Positions 12,469-23,101 of a stretch of DNA of 64,000 nucleotides are shown piece by piece. Position 1 is the stretch's first letter, and every line of letters starts with the position of its first letter. Position numbers and translations under genes: made by a program. Source of the DNA: Apis mellifera. Taxonomy: Eukaryota; Arthropoda; Insecta; Hymenoptera; Apidae. The notes under the pieces were generated by a model. That model saw only the letters and a list, made by a program, of their open reading frames with translations. It searched no databases and was not told the origin of the DNA. Location of the stretch: assembly GCF_003254395.2 (NCBI RefSeq), contig NC_037642.1, positions 8,073,736 through 8,137,735 on the forward strand, read 5' to 3'.

Positions 12469-14099
12469 CAAAACCCACGCCCCCGCAAAACGGATTTCCA
12501 AGTTTTACCTCGTTTCCGTGGGGATTATCTTGCAGGGGTATAATAGATACGATTTAGCGGGCTGCTCCAACGTGTCTTTCCGTGTTTTGCGGTTTGCTCG
12601 AGCCGGCTGATCAGAGAGGAAGGAAGTTTCGTAAATGGGGGATGAACCTATCGTGCGTTGTGCTCGCGATGGGATCGTTAATTAGGTAAGGTGTGTGTTT
12701 TTTTTATCGTTGTCGTGATTGGCAGGGATAGAGAGTAGAGGTCGGTGATGGATTTTAGAAAATTAAATTCATTGGGATGGGAGAGAAGATGTGATGAGAT
12801 CGATAAAGATTTGTTCCAACTATATAATTTGTTCATCGTTCGAGGCAGTGAAGCAGTTTTTATTTTATTCTCGTTGCAAGTATAGTTTTCAATCATACAC
12901 GGAATCGACTGTCAGTTGTAATATTCGATGGATGAATGTTTAGATTATTGTTTGTACTTGTAAAAATTTGGATAAAATTTTTGAGTACAGTAAATAGTTT
13001 CTTACTATTAAAGGAGGGGGTGTTGACGCAAAATGGAGACAAAACTGATTTCTTTTCAATTTCGTCGAATTTCATCGGCTAGAGATACGTATGGATGGGG
13101 AACCGTCTCATAAATTCCGTCAGTCGTTTCTGCATCCGCAGTGCATCGCATAATTTATCATCGATTGTAACGATGCACAGTTTAACGCGTCCTTATTAAT
13201 CAATTCGCTGGCTATTTATTACGCGACCGGCCAATTTGTAATCGTCGCTAATTCGCCCATTATTCAATTCTATAAATCGCCTGCCCGTCAAGGAAACGGA
13301 GTATCGACACCTTCCTCCTCCTCCTCTGTATTTATCCAACGAGGAGGAACTAACTCTTGCGAACTATCGTTCTCCCCTCCCCTCTCCATTCTCTGACAAA
13401 TTCTTTGCTATCACGTGAATTTGCAGAAACTCTGATTCCGTGAATTCTGAATTCGTCTTCGTCTAAACTCGAGAAAGTAAACTGATATTTTACTCGATTT
13501 GACTTGGCTTGTTCGAGAAACTTGTAAACGGAACGCGAATTTCACAGGTTGCGTTCTCAAATTTCTCTTCCGGATCCCGTTGACCCCTTAAACGACACCT
13601 CCAAGTTGCTCCCTGGCGCATCCTCGACATACTTTCTCACCAGTCTGCAATTAACCTCCTCCTCTTCCTCCTCCTTTTCCCCCTCCAAAATGAATGGCCG
13701 GCCACCACGGTATTGCGCTCGTAGTTTCGTGTGTCTTAACCCTCTTCGAGGAGGGTCGGAAAATCGCATCAGGAACAAGTTCACGGATTTACACGTTTCA
13801 CGTTACATCCAATTTTCCTCGTTACCCTTTCATCGGTAAACTTTGATTAAACGTTAATCTCGACCGTGTGGAAAAGTATTGGTTGCAATTAACTGTGAAA
13901 TGCTATCATGAGACGCTCGAAGGTAAAAATTATTATATTTAAGACTATATCTCACGATGGTTCGTCTTCGTTCATTAAAATCATTCGATCTTTCTCTTCT
14001 CTTTTTGCGAATCGTTCGAAGGTCCAACCTAGATAAGAATTTGACGATCCAGGAGATATCATCGATCTTTTTGTTCTTGCCTCGATACCGATCAATAGC

Positions 14100-14119
14100 C
14101 GAGAGAGAGAGAGAGAGAC
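14100..14119. repeat. (GA)n microsatellite
   Basis: Nine to ten GA units in intronic DNA. Confidence 0.9.
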
Positions 14120-16221
14120 GATGGTGTATAGGTTTAATCGTTGAGATATGGCTGGTGAGTTGTAGGGTGGCTCGTGAATTCGAACGATTGTGGATACAGG
14201 TGGATGTCGTGAGATATCGCGATTGTCCTTTCCTATATCGCGTACGTTTGTTTGTCCATCTGTATTTTTAGAATACTCTCCCTTTTCTTTCTGTTAAATT
14301 GCAATTATAATTGGTTGGAAATTTTTACAATCACGAAAAAGAAATTTGCATCTTCGAGTGCAAATTTTCTTTCATTTCATTTTGCAGGTCAACGAAGATT
14401 TTCCACTCGTAATTATTAATTAATAAAATCGAATCGATACAATTATCCAATCGTATTACGTTCAAATTCCACTGAAATCGAAGAAAAAGATGCAAGCAGG
14501 GACGGAAGATCAGAATCCAACTCTCGTATGAAGTCATTATCGACTACCTTTCCAACCATCTACCACCAATCTCCTCGATCATAACCATCCACGGAATACA
14601 CCGATCGTTTTACAGCCTCTTACAGCCTCATCCACGGTCATCAGAGGACAACGAAGAATCGCTATATTACGATATTATCCATCAATCCGACGGAAGACAA
14701 GATCCGCGAGGAAATAATTCGACCCGTCCGTGAAAAGAATCCCGCTTTCCACCAATCAACGGGAGCCTGGAACGATTATCGCGGGGGGAGGAAAGGGGGC
14801 CCACGAAACGATTCCTCCGTGTATCTTTCACGAGCTGCGCGGAATGCGGCCTCTCTAGCCGTTATAGCCGTCCAGATATCCCACTAACGAGGGACGCGCG
14901 CTTGTAGTGTGATTAAACCGCGCTATAACGCAGCGGGACGGCCGTGGGTCGACCGGCCGCAATATGGGAAATTAAGGAATCGGCCACGCGGGAGGCGTTC
15001 GAGGAAACCGCGGCGCGAACCGAGGGATGCGCGTGGTGGAGGGCCAAGCCTGTGCTTCCAAGCTTCTTGTCTCTTCCCTCGCGTGCAAATTGCGTCGTTA
15101 CAAGCGAATCTACCGTTCGATTATCTCTACCTCGCGAAATCGAGAATTAAGCGCGTGTCAGAAGGAGAAGAAGAAGTGTGGAAGGTGATGGAGATGCTCG
15201 TATTTCCTCGTTGAGGTTGAGATTTTTCTTTCGTTGCGGATTTTCGGGAAAATATTAATGTAAATGAGATTATTGCGAATTCGGATCAAAATCTGAATAT
15301 GCGAACATTAAATTTCCTATCTCTTTGTATAACATTTTTTTTTTTTAAATTCTGTCGATCGTGTTTCACTTCTCTTTTCACTACACTCCCCACGGAAAAT
15401 ATACGCGATGGAATAAAGAAACAGAGGCGGAATCGCGGTTGCCATCGTTTAAAAATTATTTGCATACCGTTGTTGATGCCTCCTCCCTCCCCCTCGTCAA
15501 TTCCTCGAGTTCCTTCGGAGGGGTGGAACGAGCAAATCCCGCGAACAAATGGGAGGTATGGAATTCGCGGCAGAAAAACACGAGTTCGAGGAAACGGAAG
15601 AGCCGTGGGATGGATAAAGTGTAGGAGGAGGGGGGAGGAAGAAACATTCGCAATAATTGTGATTTACGATAGGGTTGAGAACGAAGCAGACCTCGTCGAG
15701 GCCACCGCGTTATGCAGAATTTGCCGTTCGTCGAATGGAAGTGCGATAAACATTCTAATTAATTATTGATTATTTATTCTTATCATCGAAAAATTTACGA
15801 GAAAAATATATATATATATCCAAGCGAGTTAAATTATATCATTTGGAATATATTTTAATAATTTTAATTTCATTCCTCCCTTTCGAGATCGAGTAGTCTA
15901 ATTTAATTTAAAATTTCAAGCTGATTCAATCAGCTCCGAGCTTATGATAATTATCGTATTGATTACGATCCGAGGAAATTTCTTATCTCTTGTAATTACA
16001 ATTTATTTTATATTTTTTTTTTTTAAATTCCAATCTACAATATCTCCGATGGAAAGAAGCCACGGAAGAAACAATTTCTCGCGAAATAAATCACGAGATA
16101 TTTGAAATTACTTTCTCGCGCATCCATCCATCCATATTATCGCAATCTCTAGCACCTCATCCATACACACCGCCGCCATTTATCAACAGAGAGTGAACAA
16201 TTACCCGCATTCTCAAAAGGA

Positions 16222-16248
16222 CTTTTTTTTTTTTTTTTCTCTCTCTAG
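16222..16248 (+). repeat. Poly(T)/CT tract ending in TAG
   Basis: A run of T about 16 long is followed by CTCTCTCTAG, which looks like a splice acceptor. No open, protein-like exon follows, so it is treated as a low-complexity tract and possible cryptic acceptor. Confidence 0.6.
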
Positions 16249-16391
16249 AAAACTCGATCCAACATCACCGATCCGTTAAAAGGTGTTTCACGAGCAATAA
16301 ATAACCAATAATAACACGTGCAATATCGAGAAATAAGCTCTAGATTCGGAGTAAGAAAGGATTAGAAGAGCGTTTGGCAATGGCTAAGATG

Positions 16392-16434
16392 ACTCTCTTC
16401 TCTCTCTCTCTCCCTTTCTCTCTCTCTCTCTCTC
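16392..16434. repeat. (CT)n microsatellite, interrupted
   Basis: Two CT runs are separated by CCCTTT. It lies about 850 bp upstream of the hth terminal exon. Confidence 0.9.
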
Positions 16435-17240
16435 GCTTTTCGTTCTTCTTGTATTGATGCCCGAGGGTAGGACGCAATCAGTGGCCTTGATTTATCGCGG
16501 CAATATACATTAAGATACCGACATTAAAACTAGGGGAGCCTCCCGTGGATTCCTGGCTCCATTACCGCTTACGAAAAGAGAGAGGAGCTGTCGTCGCCCG
16601 AAACGGTTCAGTCTATGCTGACGCACGAAGATTGAATCCCAGTTTCGATGTTTCCCCTCCTTCGCCACCCCCGAATGAATCGTTGGCGTCGCATGTGCTT
16701 CCGATCCTCGTCCATTTCCAGATTATTAGAGACCACGAATGGAATGAATTTTCAGTTACAGGAAGACGAATTCTTGTATCTATGAAGGTGACATGAACGC
16801 GTCCGTGTATAGTCGATATCACGAGCAATTTTTTATAATATCTATTATTTTTTGAAATATCGATTGATACCGGCTATCCACCATTTAACACAGCTCGTTG
16901 GATCCTACTTTTTAAACGAAGATCACGAAGAAGACGTTCAAATCAGTTATTGTATTTTCGAAATTTAATTCGATTCTATCTTGAACTTGTCTTATATATC
17001 GTTCAGAAATATAATTTTTCAAAAAAACTATATTTACCCTTCGCAATAATCTTCTCAAAAACAAAACTTTTCCAAAACGTACGCAACGACGGATTTGCCA
17101 CGATCTCTTTTTCACGATCTTCACGACATTCGCTCGAAACATCGTTCGATCTCGAAGGCGGGAACGGATTCGAACGGATGCCACTCGAAGGGAACCGACG
17201 AGCTTTTCCAATACCGCCCAGCCGATTAAAGGACAGTGAT

Positions 17241-17281
17241 CTAACCGTAGTAACGTGTAGTATTTCCGCCATTGTCCGCAG
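17241..17281 (+). promoter_or_regulatory. hth: 3' splice site of the hth terminal coding exon
   Basis: CTAAC at 17241-17245 fits a branch-point consensus. It is followed by a modest pyrimidine stretch and TGTCCGCAG ending at 17281. The site is supported mainly by the protein: reading on from 17282 gives an uninterrupted Homothorax tail beginning in a split glycine codon, as expected for the exon junction in the GPSG region. The pyrimidine tract is weak, so splicing may depend on enhancers in the exon. Confidence 0.8.
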
Positions 17282-17424
17282 GTCCTAGCGGGGCGTACAG
17301 TCCCGACCCGACGATGGGCTACATGATGGACGGACAGGCGGCGAGCATGATGCACCGGCCGCCCGGTGACCCCACCTTCCACAATCAGTACCATTACCCA
17401 GAGTACTATGGACATCACTTATAA
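17282..17424 (+). CDS. hth: Homothorax, C-terminal coding exon (partial CDS)
   Basis: Homothorax is the insect MEIS-family TALE homeodomain protein. It binds Extradenticle through its MEIS domain, carries it into the nucleus and acts with Hox proteins on DNA. This exon holds only the C-terminal tail after the homeodomain. The first two bases complete a glycine codon, followed by 46 residues and TAA. Diagnostic blocks are PSGAYSPDPTMGYMMDGQ, MMHRPPGDPTFH and the end YPEYYGHHL, which I recognise from insect Hth tails; the MGYMMD block also resembles the vertebrate Meis tail. There is no catalytic or DNA-binding motif in this part. The MEIS domain and homeodomain exons are upstream of the window. 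The only other open frame of note here runs on the opposite strand and has no recognisable character. The family call is secure; the exact species is not. Confidence 0.95.
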
Positions 17425-17432
17425 AGGTACGT
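17425..17432 (+). promoter_or_regulatory. hth: Strong-looking 5' splice site 2 nt after the hth stop codon
   Basis: Directly after TAA the sequence reads AG|GTACGT, close to the insect donor consensus, with the exon end at 17426. If used, the 3' UTR continues in a later exon. The stop would lie only 2 nt before the junction, so by the usual 50-nt rule nonsense-mediated decay is not expected. If unused, the transcript simply reads on into the purine-rich region. The sequence alone cannot decide. Confidence 0.5.
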
Positions 17433-18202
17433 GGGGTAAAAGTAACTTTCGGTTGTGCGAGGTCACGATTGACCGCGGACGCGTTCCACGGGTCGGGTCA
17501 ACCCCTGGCCGCCGGTTGATTTGATAATCGTGGTGGCGAGCGACGATGACGATGGAAAGATTGATCGGCCGGAAACGAAGATCGAACGGATGGTTAAATT
17601 GGTGAACGTTGATGAAAATGCGGTGTATCGAGAGTCGAGCTCTCTGATACCTGGAATTGTCGCGCGATCAACTTGAATTTTATTATTATTATTATTGGAT
17701 CCAATTTCGTTCTAAGATTATTTCAATTTTGAAAATTTTGGAATACGCATTGCGTTTGAAAATTTTAAATAAAAAAGAAAGAAAGGAACGAAATGGATCC
17801 AATTATACCATACGTTACGATTAAGAGACGAAAAAAAAAAAAAAGAAAGAAAGAAACGGGAGCAACGGCAAATAATATCGTGGAAATTACCGTGGTCGAG
17901 ACTTCCGGGTGGCGAACGATCGGTGGCAAGAAAATTACACCGAGTCGAAGGTAGCCGTAATTTCTTTCCATCGTCCTCGAATACAGAGCGGTGGCCCATT
18001 ATTAATACGAGGCGATCTGTCACGTTCCAGCAGTAGTCGCAAATGAAGGTAGACGATGGAATGACGATTCTTGCGGAACGGGAAACGTAGCAGCGTGACG
18101 GAAGCGCAGCGTGCTCCGGTTGGCGTTAGAGCGGCAAGGTGCAACGGGGGCAACGAGGAAGCGATTCGCGTCGCCTCCGGCTCGTGATCGACGCGAAGAG
18201 GC

Positions 18203-18400
18203 GAGGAGGAGGAGGAGGAGGAGGATATTTCTCGAGCCGCGTCGCGGTCTCGTCGATGGAGGAATTGGTGCTCGAGAGCCGAGGAGCGCACGATGCGGAC
18301 AGTCGAGGCGGAAAAGCACGGTCGTCGGTCCGATTCTGGAGGAGGAGGAGGAGGAGCAAAAAGAAGGAGGAGGAAGAAAAAGAGGGAGGAAGAAGAAAAA
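18203..18400 (+). repeat. GGA/GAA purine tracts
   Basis: (GGA)n at 18203-18225 and 18338-18356 is followed by AAGAAGGAGG-type sequence to about 18400. Both + and - strands remain open through this region and give artificial Lys/Glu/Arg-rich or Ser/Leu/Phe-rich translations. Confidence 0.85.
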
Positions 18401-18540
18401 ATCGTGGTATCGAGGTTCGACGGACCTCTGCGAGCCTTCTTCCTTCGATGAAGAGGAAAGACTTGGAGGATTGGGGGTTGTGGACCGACCGAGAGGTTTG
18501 TGTTGGTACGCGTGGAACCGGAAGCAAGATGGAGGGAAGG

Positions 18541-18563
18541 GAAGAAGAAGAAGAAGAAGAAGG
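18541..18563 (+). repeat. (GAA)n microsatellite
   Basis: Seven GAA units run into GGAAGAGG. GAA runs are classic exonic splicing enhancer sequence when transcribed. Confidence 0.9.
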
Positions 18564-18759
18564 AAGAGGAAAGTTGTGGAAGAGGGCGCGGCTTGGTACA
18601 AGAGGGGAAGAACGGAGGAGCCGCGAGGAAGGGAAATTCATGTGATTGTTCTGTGTACAAATGTCGCGGTGTAATATTGTAGTGATCGAAGAATTTAAAT
18701 GTTAAATTTTAATACACGGTCGCGATCGAGCTATTATTAATTAAAAACGATTATTATTA

Positions 18760-18801
18760 GGAGGAGGAAGAGGAGAAGGAGGAGGAGGAGGAGGAGGAGA
18801 A
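18760..18801 (+). repeat. (GGA)n with GAA interruptions
   Basis: Two GGA runs are separated by AGAGGAGAA, all purine on the + strand. Confidence 0.9.
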
Positions 18802-18893
18802 TTAACGACGAGGTAACCTCGAACAGAGTGATATAGGCAATTTCTAGCGGGCATGTGTACATTAAAGGGGTGGTAAAAACGTAAAAAAAATTA

Positions 18894-18931
18894 ATATTAA
18901 TAATAATAATAATAATAATGATACAAATAAA
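18894..18931 (+). repeat. (AAT)n microsatellite followed by AATAAA
   Basis: Seven to eight AAT units are followed closely by AATAAA at 18926-18931, a possible poly(A) signal if this region is transcribed on the + strand. Confidence 0.8.
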
Positions 18932-18985
18932 GATAAGGTTAAAAAAAAAATGTAAAACGAAAGTGGTAGAGGGAAGAATTACGAG

Positions 18986-18986
18986 A

Positions 18987-19019
<33 letters not shown>
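18986..19019 (+). repeat. (GA)n microsatellite
   Basis: About 13 GA units and a GGGAGAGAG continuation. Confidence 0.95.
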
Positions 19020-19214
19020 CAGGGGGGGAGAAAAGGGTAAAAAAATAAAAGAAAAGCGAACCCGGTGCTCGCACGGATCCGTTATACGATAATAGATAGG
19101 TGTTCACGTGCTTACGAGAATCGACGAGGAATAATGGAGATTTTTCTAGAGAAAAAGTGCGGAGGGATATGAACGTTCGATGGGACGAACGTTGGGAATT
19201 CGACGAACGATCGA

Positions 19215-19252
19215 ATATATGTATATATATATACACACACACGCGCGCGCGC
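19215..19252. repeat. Compound (TA)n(CA)n(CG)n alternating tract
   Basis: TA, then CA, then CG dinucleotides follow each other in one nearly unbroken alternating purine-pyrimidine run. The CG/CA part is the classic Z-DNA-forming type; the TA part is easily melted. Confidence 0.9.
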
Positions 19253-19289
19253 AGATACGCATCCATGTGTATAGATATATACGGGTATA

Positions 19290-19303
19290 AATAAATAAAT
19301 AAA
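19290..19303 (+). terminator. hth: Overlapping AATAAA poly(A)-signal cluster
   Basis: Three overlapping AATAAA hexamers arise from an (AAAT)n run, followed by poly(A) and a TA run. It is a plausible proximal poly(A) signal for hth, but the repeat origin makes chance likely. Confidence 0.25.
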
Positions 19304-19858
19304 AAAAAATATATATATATATATATAGAGAATAAAAAGAATTTTAGATGCGCGATGGGTGCACGTTTTAAAAAATTGACGGATCGTGAAAAAAAAAAAA
19401 AGAAAGATGGCATGGAAGAGAATTATAGGAGATCGGTTTTAAACGCTGTATCATCGAAAAATTGCGCATGCGTGCGTAATTGCGGAAGCGTGAGCGGTAA
19501 TCCGTGATGCTCGGAAACGAGGGGAGCGAGGAAAGGCGCGAGGCTCGACTCGTAAATGATAAAGCAAAGAGGAGATTCGAGGAAAAGGAAGGAGGAAAAG
19601 ACGCGAGGAGAAGAAAGAGAAACGGAGGAAGAAAACGGCGAGGGAGGAAAAAAGGAAGAAAAAGAAACTTTTTTTTTTTTTTAGGACGTGAAGAATGAAA
19701 TCGACGCGTGTGCCGGACTCGAGCGTCGACCACATTCACTTGCATATATATATAGGTGACATTGAAATTTGTACAGTTATTAATTATAAATGAATTTACT
19801 AATTAAAGGAGGAAATAATTATATATTATAAATATATACATAACTGAAGTAACATGTG

Positions 19859-19886
19859 CCCCCCTCCCCTGCCCCCCTGCCCCCCC
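19859..19886. repeat. Four C-runs: G-quadruplex motif on the - strand
   Basis: Runs of 6, 4, 6 and 7 C are separated by T, TG and TG. On the - strand this is a canonical G4 motif with loops of 1-2 bases; on the + strand it is i-motif-prone and, if transcribed, resembles a poly(C)-binding-protein site. A long TA repeat starts 13 bp further on. Confidence 0.85.
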
Positions 19887-19896
19887 GATTGTAATA

Positions 19897-19935
19897 TGTG
19901 TATATATATATATATATACATATATACATACATAC

Positions 19936-19968
<33 letters not shown>

Positions 19969-19977
19969 CATATACAC
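19897..19977. repeat. (TA)n with interspersed CATA
   Basis: About 80 bp of TATATA, TACATA and CATACATA units. Its translation on both strands gives long Ile-Tyr repeats that are not proteins. Confidence 0.95.
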
Positions 19978-20182
19978 AAGCGAGCGTTTTAATTGGAAAC
20001 GAAATATGGGACGATAATTATTCTCGTGTGTGTTGTGCCGTGTTCTACTGGTGTGTGCGCTATTCGGATGAGAAGACGCGTTGGAAGAAAAAGAAAAAAA
20101 AAAGAAAGGGAGACACGAAGAGCGGGGGGAGAAAATGCAAGAACGGGATAAATTACGCTTGACAACAAACACGGGGAAATGG

Positions 20183-20228
20183 CGAGTGCGTGCGTGCATG
20201 TATGCGTGCGTGCGTGCGTGCGTGCGAG
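20183..20228. repeat. (TGCG)n tetranucleotide repeat
   Basis: About eleven TGCG units, one replaced by TGCATGTA. Nearly perfect alternating purine-pyrimidine sequence rich in CG. Confidence 0.95.
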
Positions 20229-20282
20229 TGTGATGAACGCGAGAAAGAGGATAAGTATACGCGAACGATAGTTGGTGAGGGA

Positions 20283-20365
20283 TTATATATACATGTATAT
20301 ATGTATATACATATACACGTATATATATACGAAAGAAGGTGTATATGTATATGTACATATATACA
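20283..20365. repeat. TA/TG/CA mixed dinucleotide tract
   Basis: Runs of TATATA mixed with TGTATA and TACATA. Three TGTANATA octamers (20294, 20302, 20352) fall inside. Confidence 0.9.
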
Positions 20366-20420
20366 AATAGAACAAAAAAAATATAGATACCTACGAGTGG
20401 ATCGGACGGTTGTTCATCGT

Positions 20421-20460
20421 GACACACGGCTCGATGACACACGGCTCGATGACACACGGT
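20421..20460. repeat. 15-bp minisatellite, 2.7 copies
   Basis: The unit GACACACGGCTCGAT occurs twice perfectly and is followed by GACACACGG. It is a higher-order tandem repeat among simple dinucleotide arrays. Confidence 0.9.
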
Positions 20461-20532
20461 CGGATCCCCCTCGTCCCCCACCCCGATCCGACTCCACACT
20501 CATGAGAAACGATACACACATCTGACTACGAG

Positions 20533-20577
20533 CACATACACACACACACACACATATATACGTATGCATACACACAA
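20533..20577. repeat. (CA)n and TA/CA tract
   Basis: About nine CA units run into TATATACGTATGCATACACACA, again nearly all alternating purine-pyrimidine. Confidence 0.9.
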
Positions 20578-20864
20578 GTGATACAAAAGAAAGAAACAGA
20601 GGCGCGCATGAAACGAGCGTTATTACCTGAGCCCGCCACCGTCTTCTCGAAGGCATCTCGAGGAAAAAAAAAAAGAAAAAACGAATTCGAGACGGGAGAG
20701 TGGAAACAACGAGAGATCTAAGTATAACGCATGGCGTGTGAAATAGTTAATCGGGGCCATGGCAAGCGCGAAAAGGATGGAAGGAAACAGGGAAAATTGG
20801 CAAGACTCCATGTAAGACGAGAAAAGACTCTCTCTCTTTTCCCATCGTTTCGTTCCTTCCTTCG

Positions 20865-20887
20865 AGGAGGAGGAGGAGGAGGAGGAA
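20865..20887 (+). repeat. (GGA)n microsatellite
   Basis: Seven GGA units on the + strand. Confidence 0.9.
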
Positions 20888-22400
20888 GGTGAAAGGGCGA
20901 AGGTAATAAACGAAGAATTCTGTGGACCAGATAGATCCTCGGCGAACGATGGAGGATGAATCGGGAAAGGCGAGGCAATCGTAATTGGAACAGTGGTTGG
21001 TTTCTTTCGTTCTTTCGTCCTCTTTGCTTTCTTTATCAAATTAATCAAAGCATAGCGAAATATATTTTCTCGTATCTTGTTGCTTTGTAGATGTGTATAT
21101 ATAAAGAGAAAGAGAGAAAGAGAGAAATTCATTAGCATTCTGCTTTGGTCTTATTTAATCACTTCGCCCCTCGGCTTGATTAATTAAAATATCCTATTTA
21201 TTAGAAAAAATAAATTATTTCTAAATCGTTTGGAAAATTTTCACGGGCTTTCTAATTTCTAATTTGTTTACGATAAAAGGATAAAAGTCGCGTGGAATTT
21301 TTCCAAAAAAAAAACGATACAGATATTTTAATTTTTAAGAGGGGCGTTTGAATAAAATTTCATTAAATAAATGTTCGTTTCCTTTAAGCGTTAATTTCAT
21401 TCAGTTCTTCTTCTTTTTCTTCTTCCTCCTCTTCTTTTCTATTCTTCTTCCATTCGATTCGAGACGAATTGGCCCGTTGAATCCCTCCGATTTCGCCATC
21501 GAAAAGAAGAGAAGCTCGTTGACTCGATTTCTGCATCAAAATGGGGAGGAGAGAAGATGCGGGGGTGGGTGAAATTCTCGAGGATCGTAATCGAACGACG
21601 CCGCATCGACGTGCCCCGAGCAAGGGGAGAGAAGATCGGAAACCAACGAGTTCTCGAGTATTGCCAACGATGCAAGATCGACTGTATCTTCGTTGAAATT
21701 TTCTCGTTTTCTCCCGAGAGAACAAGGTTGGAAACGAGATGGAATTTCTTGCGGAGGATCCCCACCCCCGGCGAAACTGTCGATCGGTGCTCGAGAATCG
21801 ATCCAAGTTCCGCAGGGGTCGTCGGAAACGATGCAGCTCGTGAATGTAATCGTCGTGTATATTCGTCGTGGAACGAGTCTTGAAAACTATCCTTGAATCT
21901 TATCGTCTAATAAAAGATCGCGAAGATGCGATGGGCCACTTCGATCTCTCACTTTTTCCCTCCACTTTTCGTTTCCTTTTAACCGTGACTTCTTCCCTTT
22001 TCCAACAAATTCCAAATCCTCGCTTCAATTTTAATTTCAAAAGTTAAGAAGAAGAAACAGTTATCAACAGAAATTCTCGAGGGAGATAAACGAAAGCAGA
22101 GCGAACAAACACGAAGGAAACCGCGCGAAAATTCAAAATCGCTTGGCCCCGATCGTCTTCCAACGATCGAATAGAACATTCGAAAAAAAAAACAAAGGGG
22201 GGATTAAAGAACAAAAAAAAAAAAAAAGAATGAGAGAGGCTTCGAAGAAAAAAAAAATAAATAAAAGGGAAACGAATGAAACAAGTAGAACAAAACGAGA
22301 CAAATTTTATCGATATTTTCAATACGCCCGCATACACGCAAAAATCTTGTATAAAAATTTTAATGTAAACACACTGCTCTTGCCGTGAACCGTGGCATTA

Positions 22401-22464
22401 AGAGGAAGAGAGAGAGAGAGAGAGAGAAAAAGAAAGAAAGAGAGAAAGAGAAAGAGAAAAAAAG
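22401..22464 (+). repeat. (GA)n and (GAAA)n purine tract
   Basis: A GA run is followed by AAAG/GAAA and AGAGAAAG units. Over 60 consecutive purines. Confidence 0.9.
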
Positions 22465-23056
22465 AATCTATGGCATTATTTTCTGTTCATTCGCTCTCGG
22501 CAAAATCGATCGAGAGGAATCGTTTCTTCCGCTTGGTACGGCGACAAACGACGACGCGAAACGATGATTCGATCTTTTCCTCGGCGCCACGGCGTAGCGG
22601 CGTATTAGTATACTGAAACAAAGAAAGAAAAAAAAAAAAAAAACGATAACCCACGTATACCGAAAGACTCAGGTGCGAGAGAGAAGTCAGTTATTAAGGT
22701 CCTAGTTAAATTTGGAGAAAATTCCCGACACTCGTCGAGATCCCATCGCGGCCGATTTCCCGATCGGTGAGCGAGCACGCGTGCGTTGCTCCTCTTCACG
22801 AGAGCGCTGCGATCGATCGTGCGATCCTCCGTCCTTGAAAATATCGAAATTCCGAGAAAAAAAAACTCCGAATCTCGCTCGAAAAGCCAAAAAAGCCAAG
22901 AAGAAGAAAAAAAAAGAAGATAAAGGGTAAAGAAAAAGAAAAAAATAGGAAAAAATGATCGAACGGAAAAATATTTTTAACACCCCTTCCCCCGCCCCCC
23001 CTTAGGTTGAAATTTCTCAAACGACCTGGTTACCTGGATACACGGTATACGAGAGA

Positions 23057-23101
23057 AAAAAGAAAAAAAAAAAAAAAAAAAGGAAAAAAAAAAGAAGAGA
23101 A
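23057..23101 (+). repeat. A-rich homopurine tract
   Basis: Two poly(A) runs are separated by GG within more than 40 consecutive purines. Confidence 0.85.

Larger units (their letters stand above)
1..17281 (+). other. hth: Last coding intron of homothorax (3' part; 5' end outside window)
   Basis: This stretch precedes the hth terminal exon, which opens with a split codon after an AG acceptor, so an upstream coding exon must exist. No such exon (homeodomain with WFINARRR, or MEIS domain) is seen between here and position 1. The intron therefore extends beyond the window and is at least 17 kb long, which fits the very long introns known for hth in insects. Apart from simple repeats annotated separately, it is unique-looking AT-rich DNA mixed with CpG-rich patches. 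An unannotated nested gene or alternative hth exon cannot be excluded. The intron call is inference from the exon; the absence of exons is a reading by eye. Confidence 0.75.

Noticed and set aside
16912..17418. 168-codon - strand open frame across the hth exon
   Set aside because: It is the antisense of the hth terminal exon. The sense frame gives a clear Homothorax tail.
18111..18674. Open frames of 168-241 codons overlapping on both strands
   Set aside because: All derive from GGA/GAA tracts and are Lys/Glu/Arg-rich on one strand and Ser/Phe/Leu-rich on the other. Multiple simultaneously open frames argue against coding.
19819..20499. 226-codon - strand open frame rich in Ile-Tyr
   Set aside because: It is a direct translation of TA/CA dinucleotide repeats.
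23003..23040. TTAGGTTG, resembling a mariner terminal repeat start
   Set aside because: Only eight bases match a general pattern. No matching inverted end or transposase remnant is seen.
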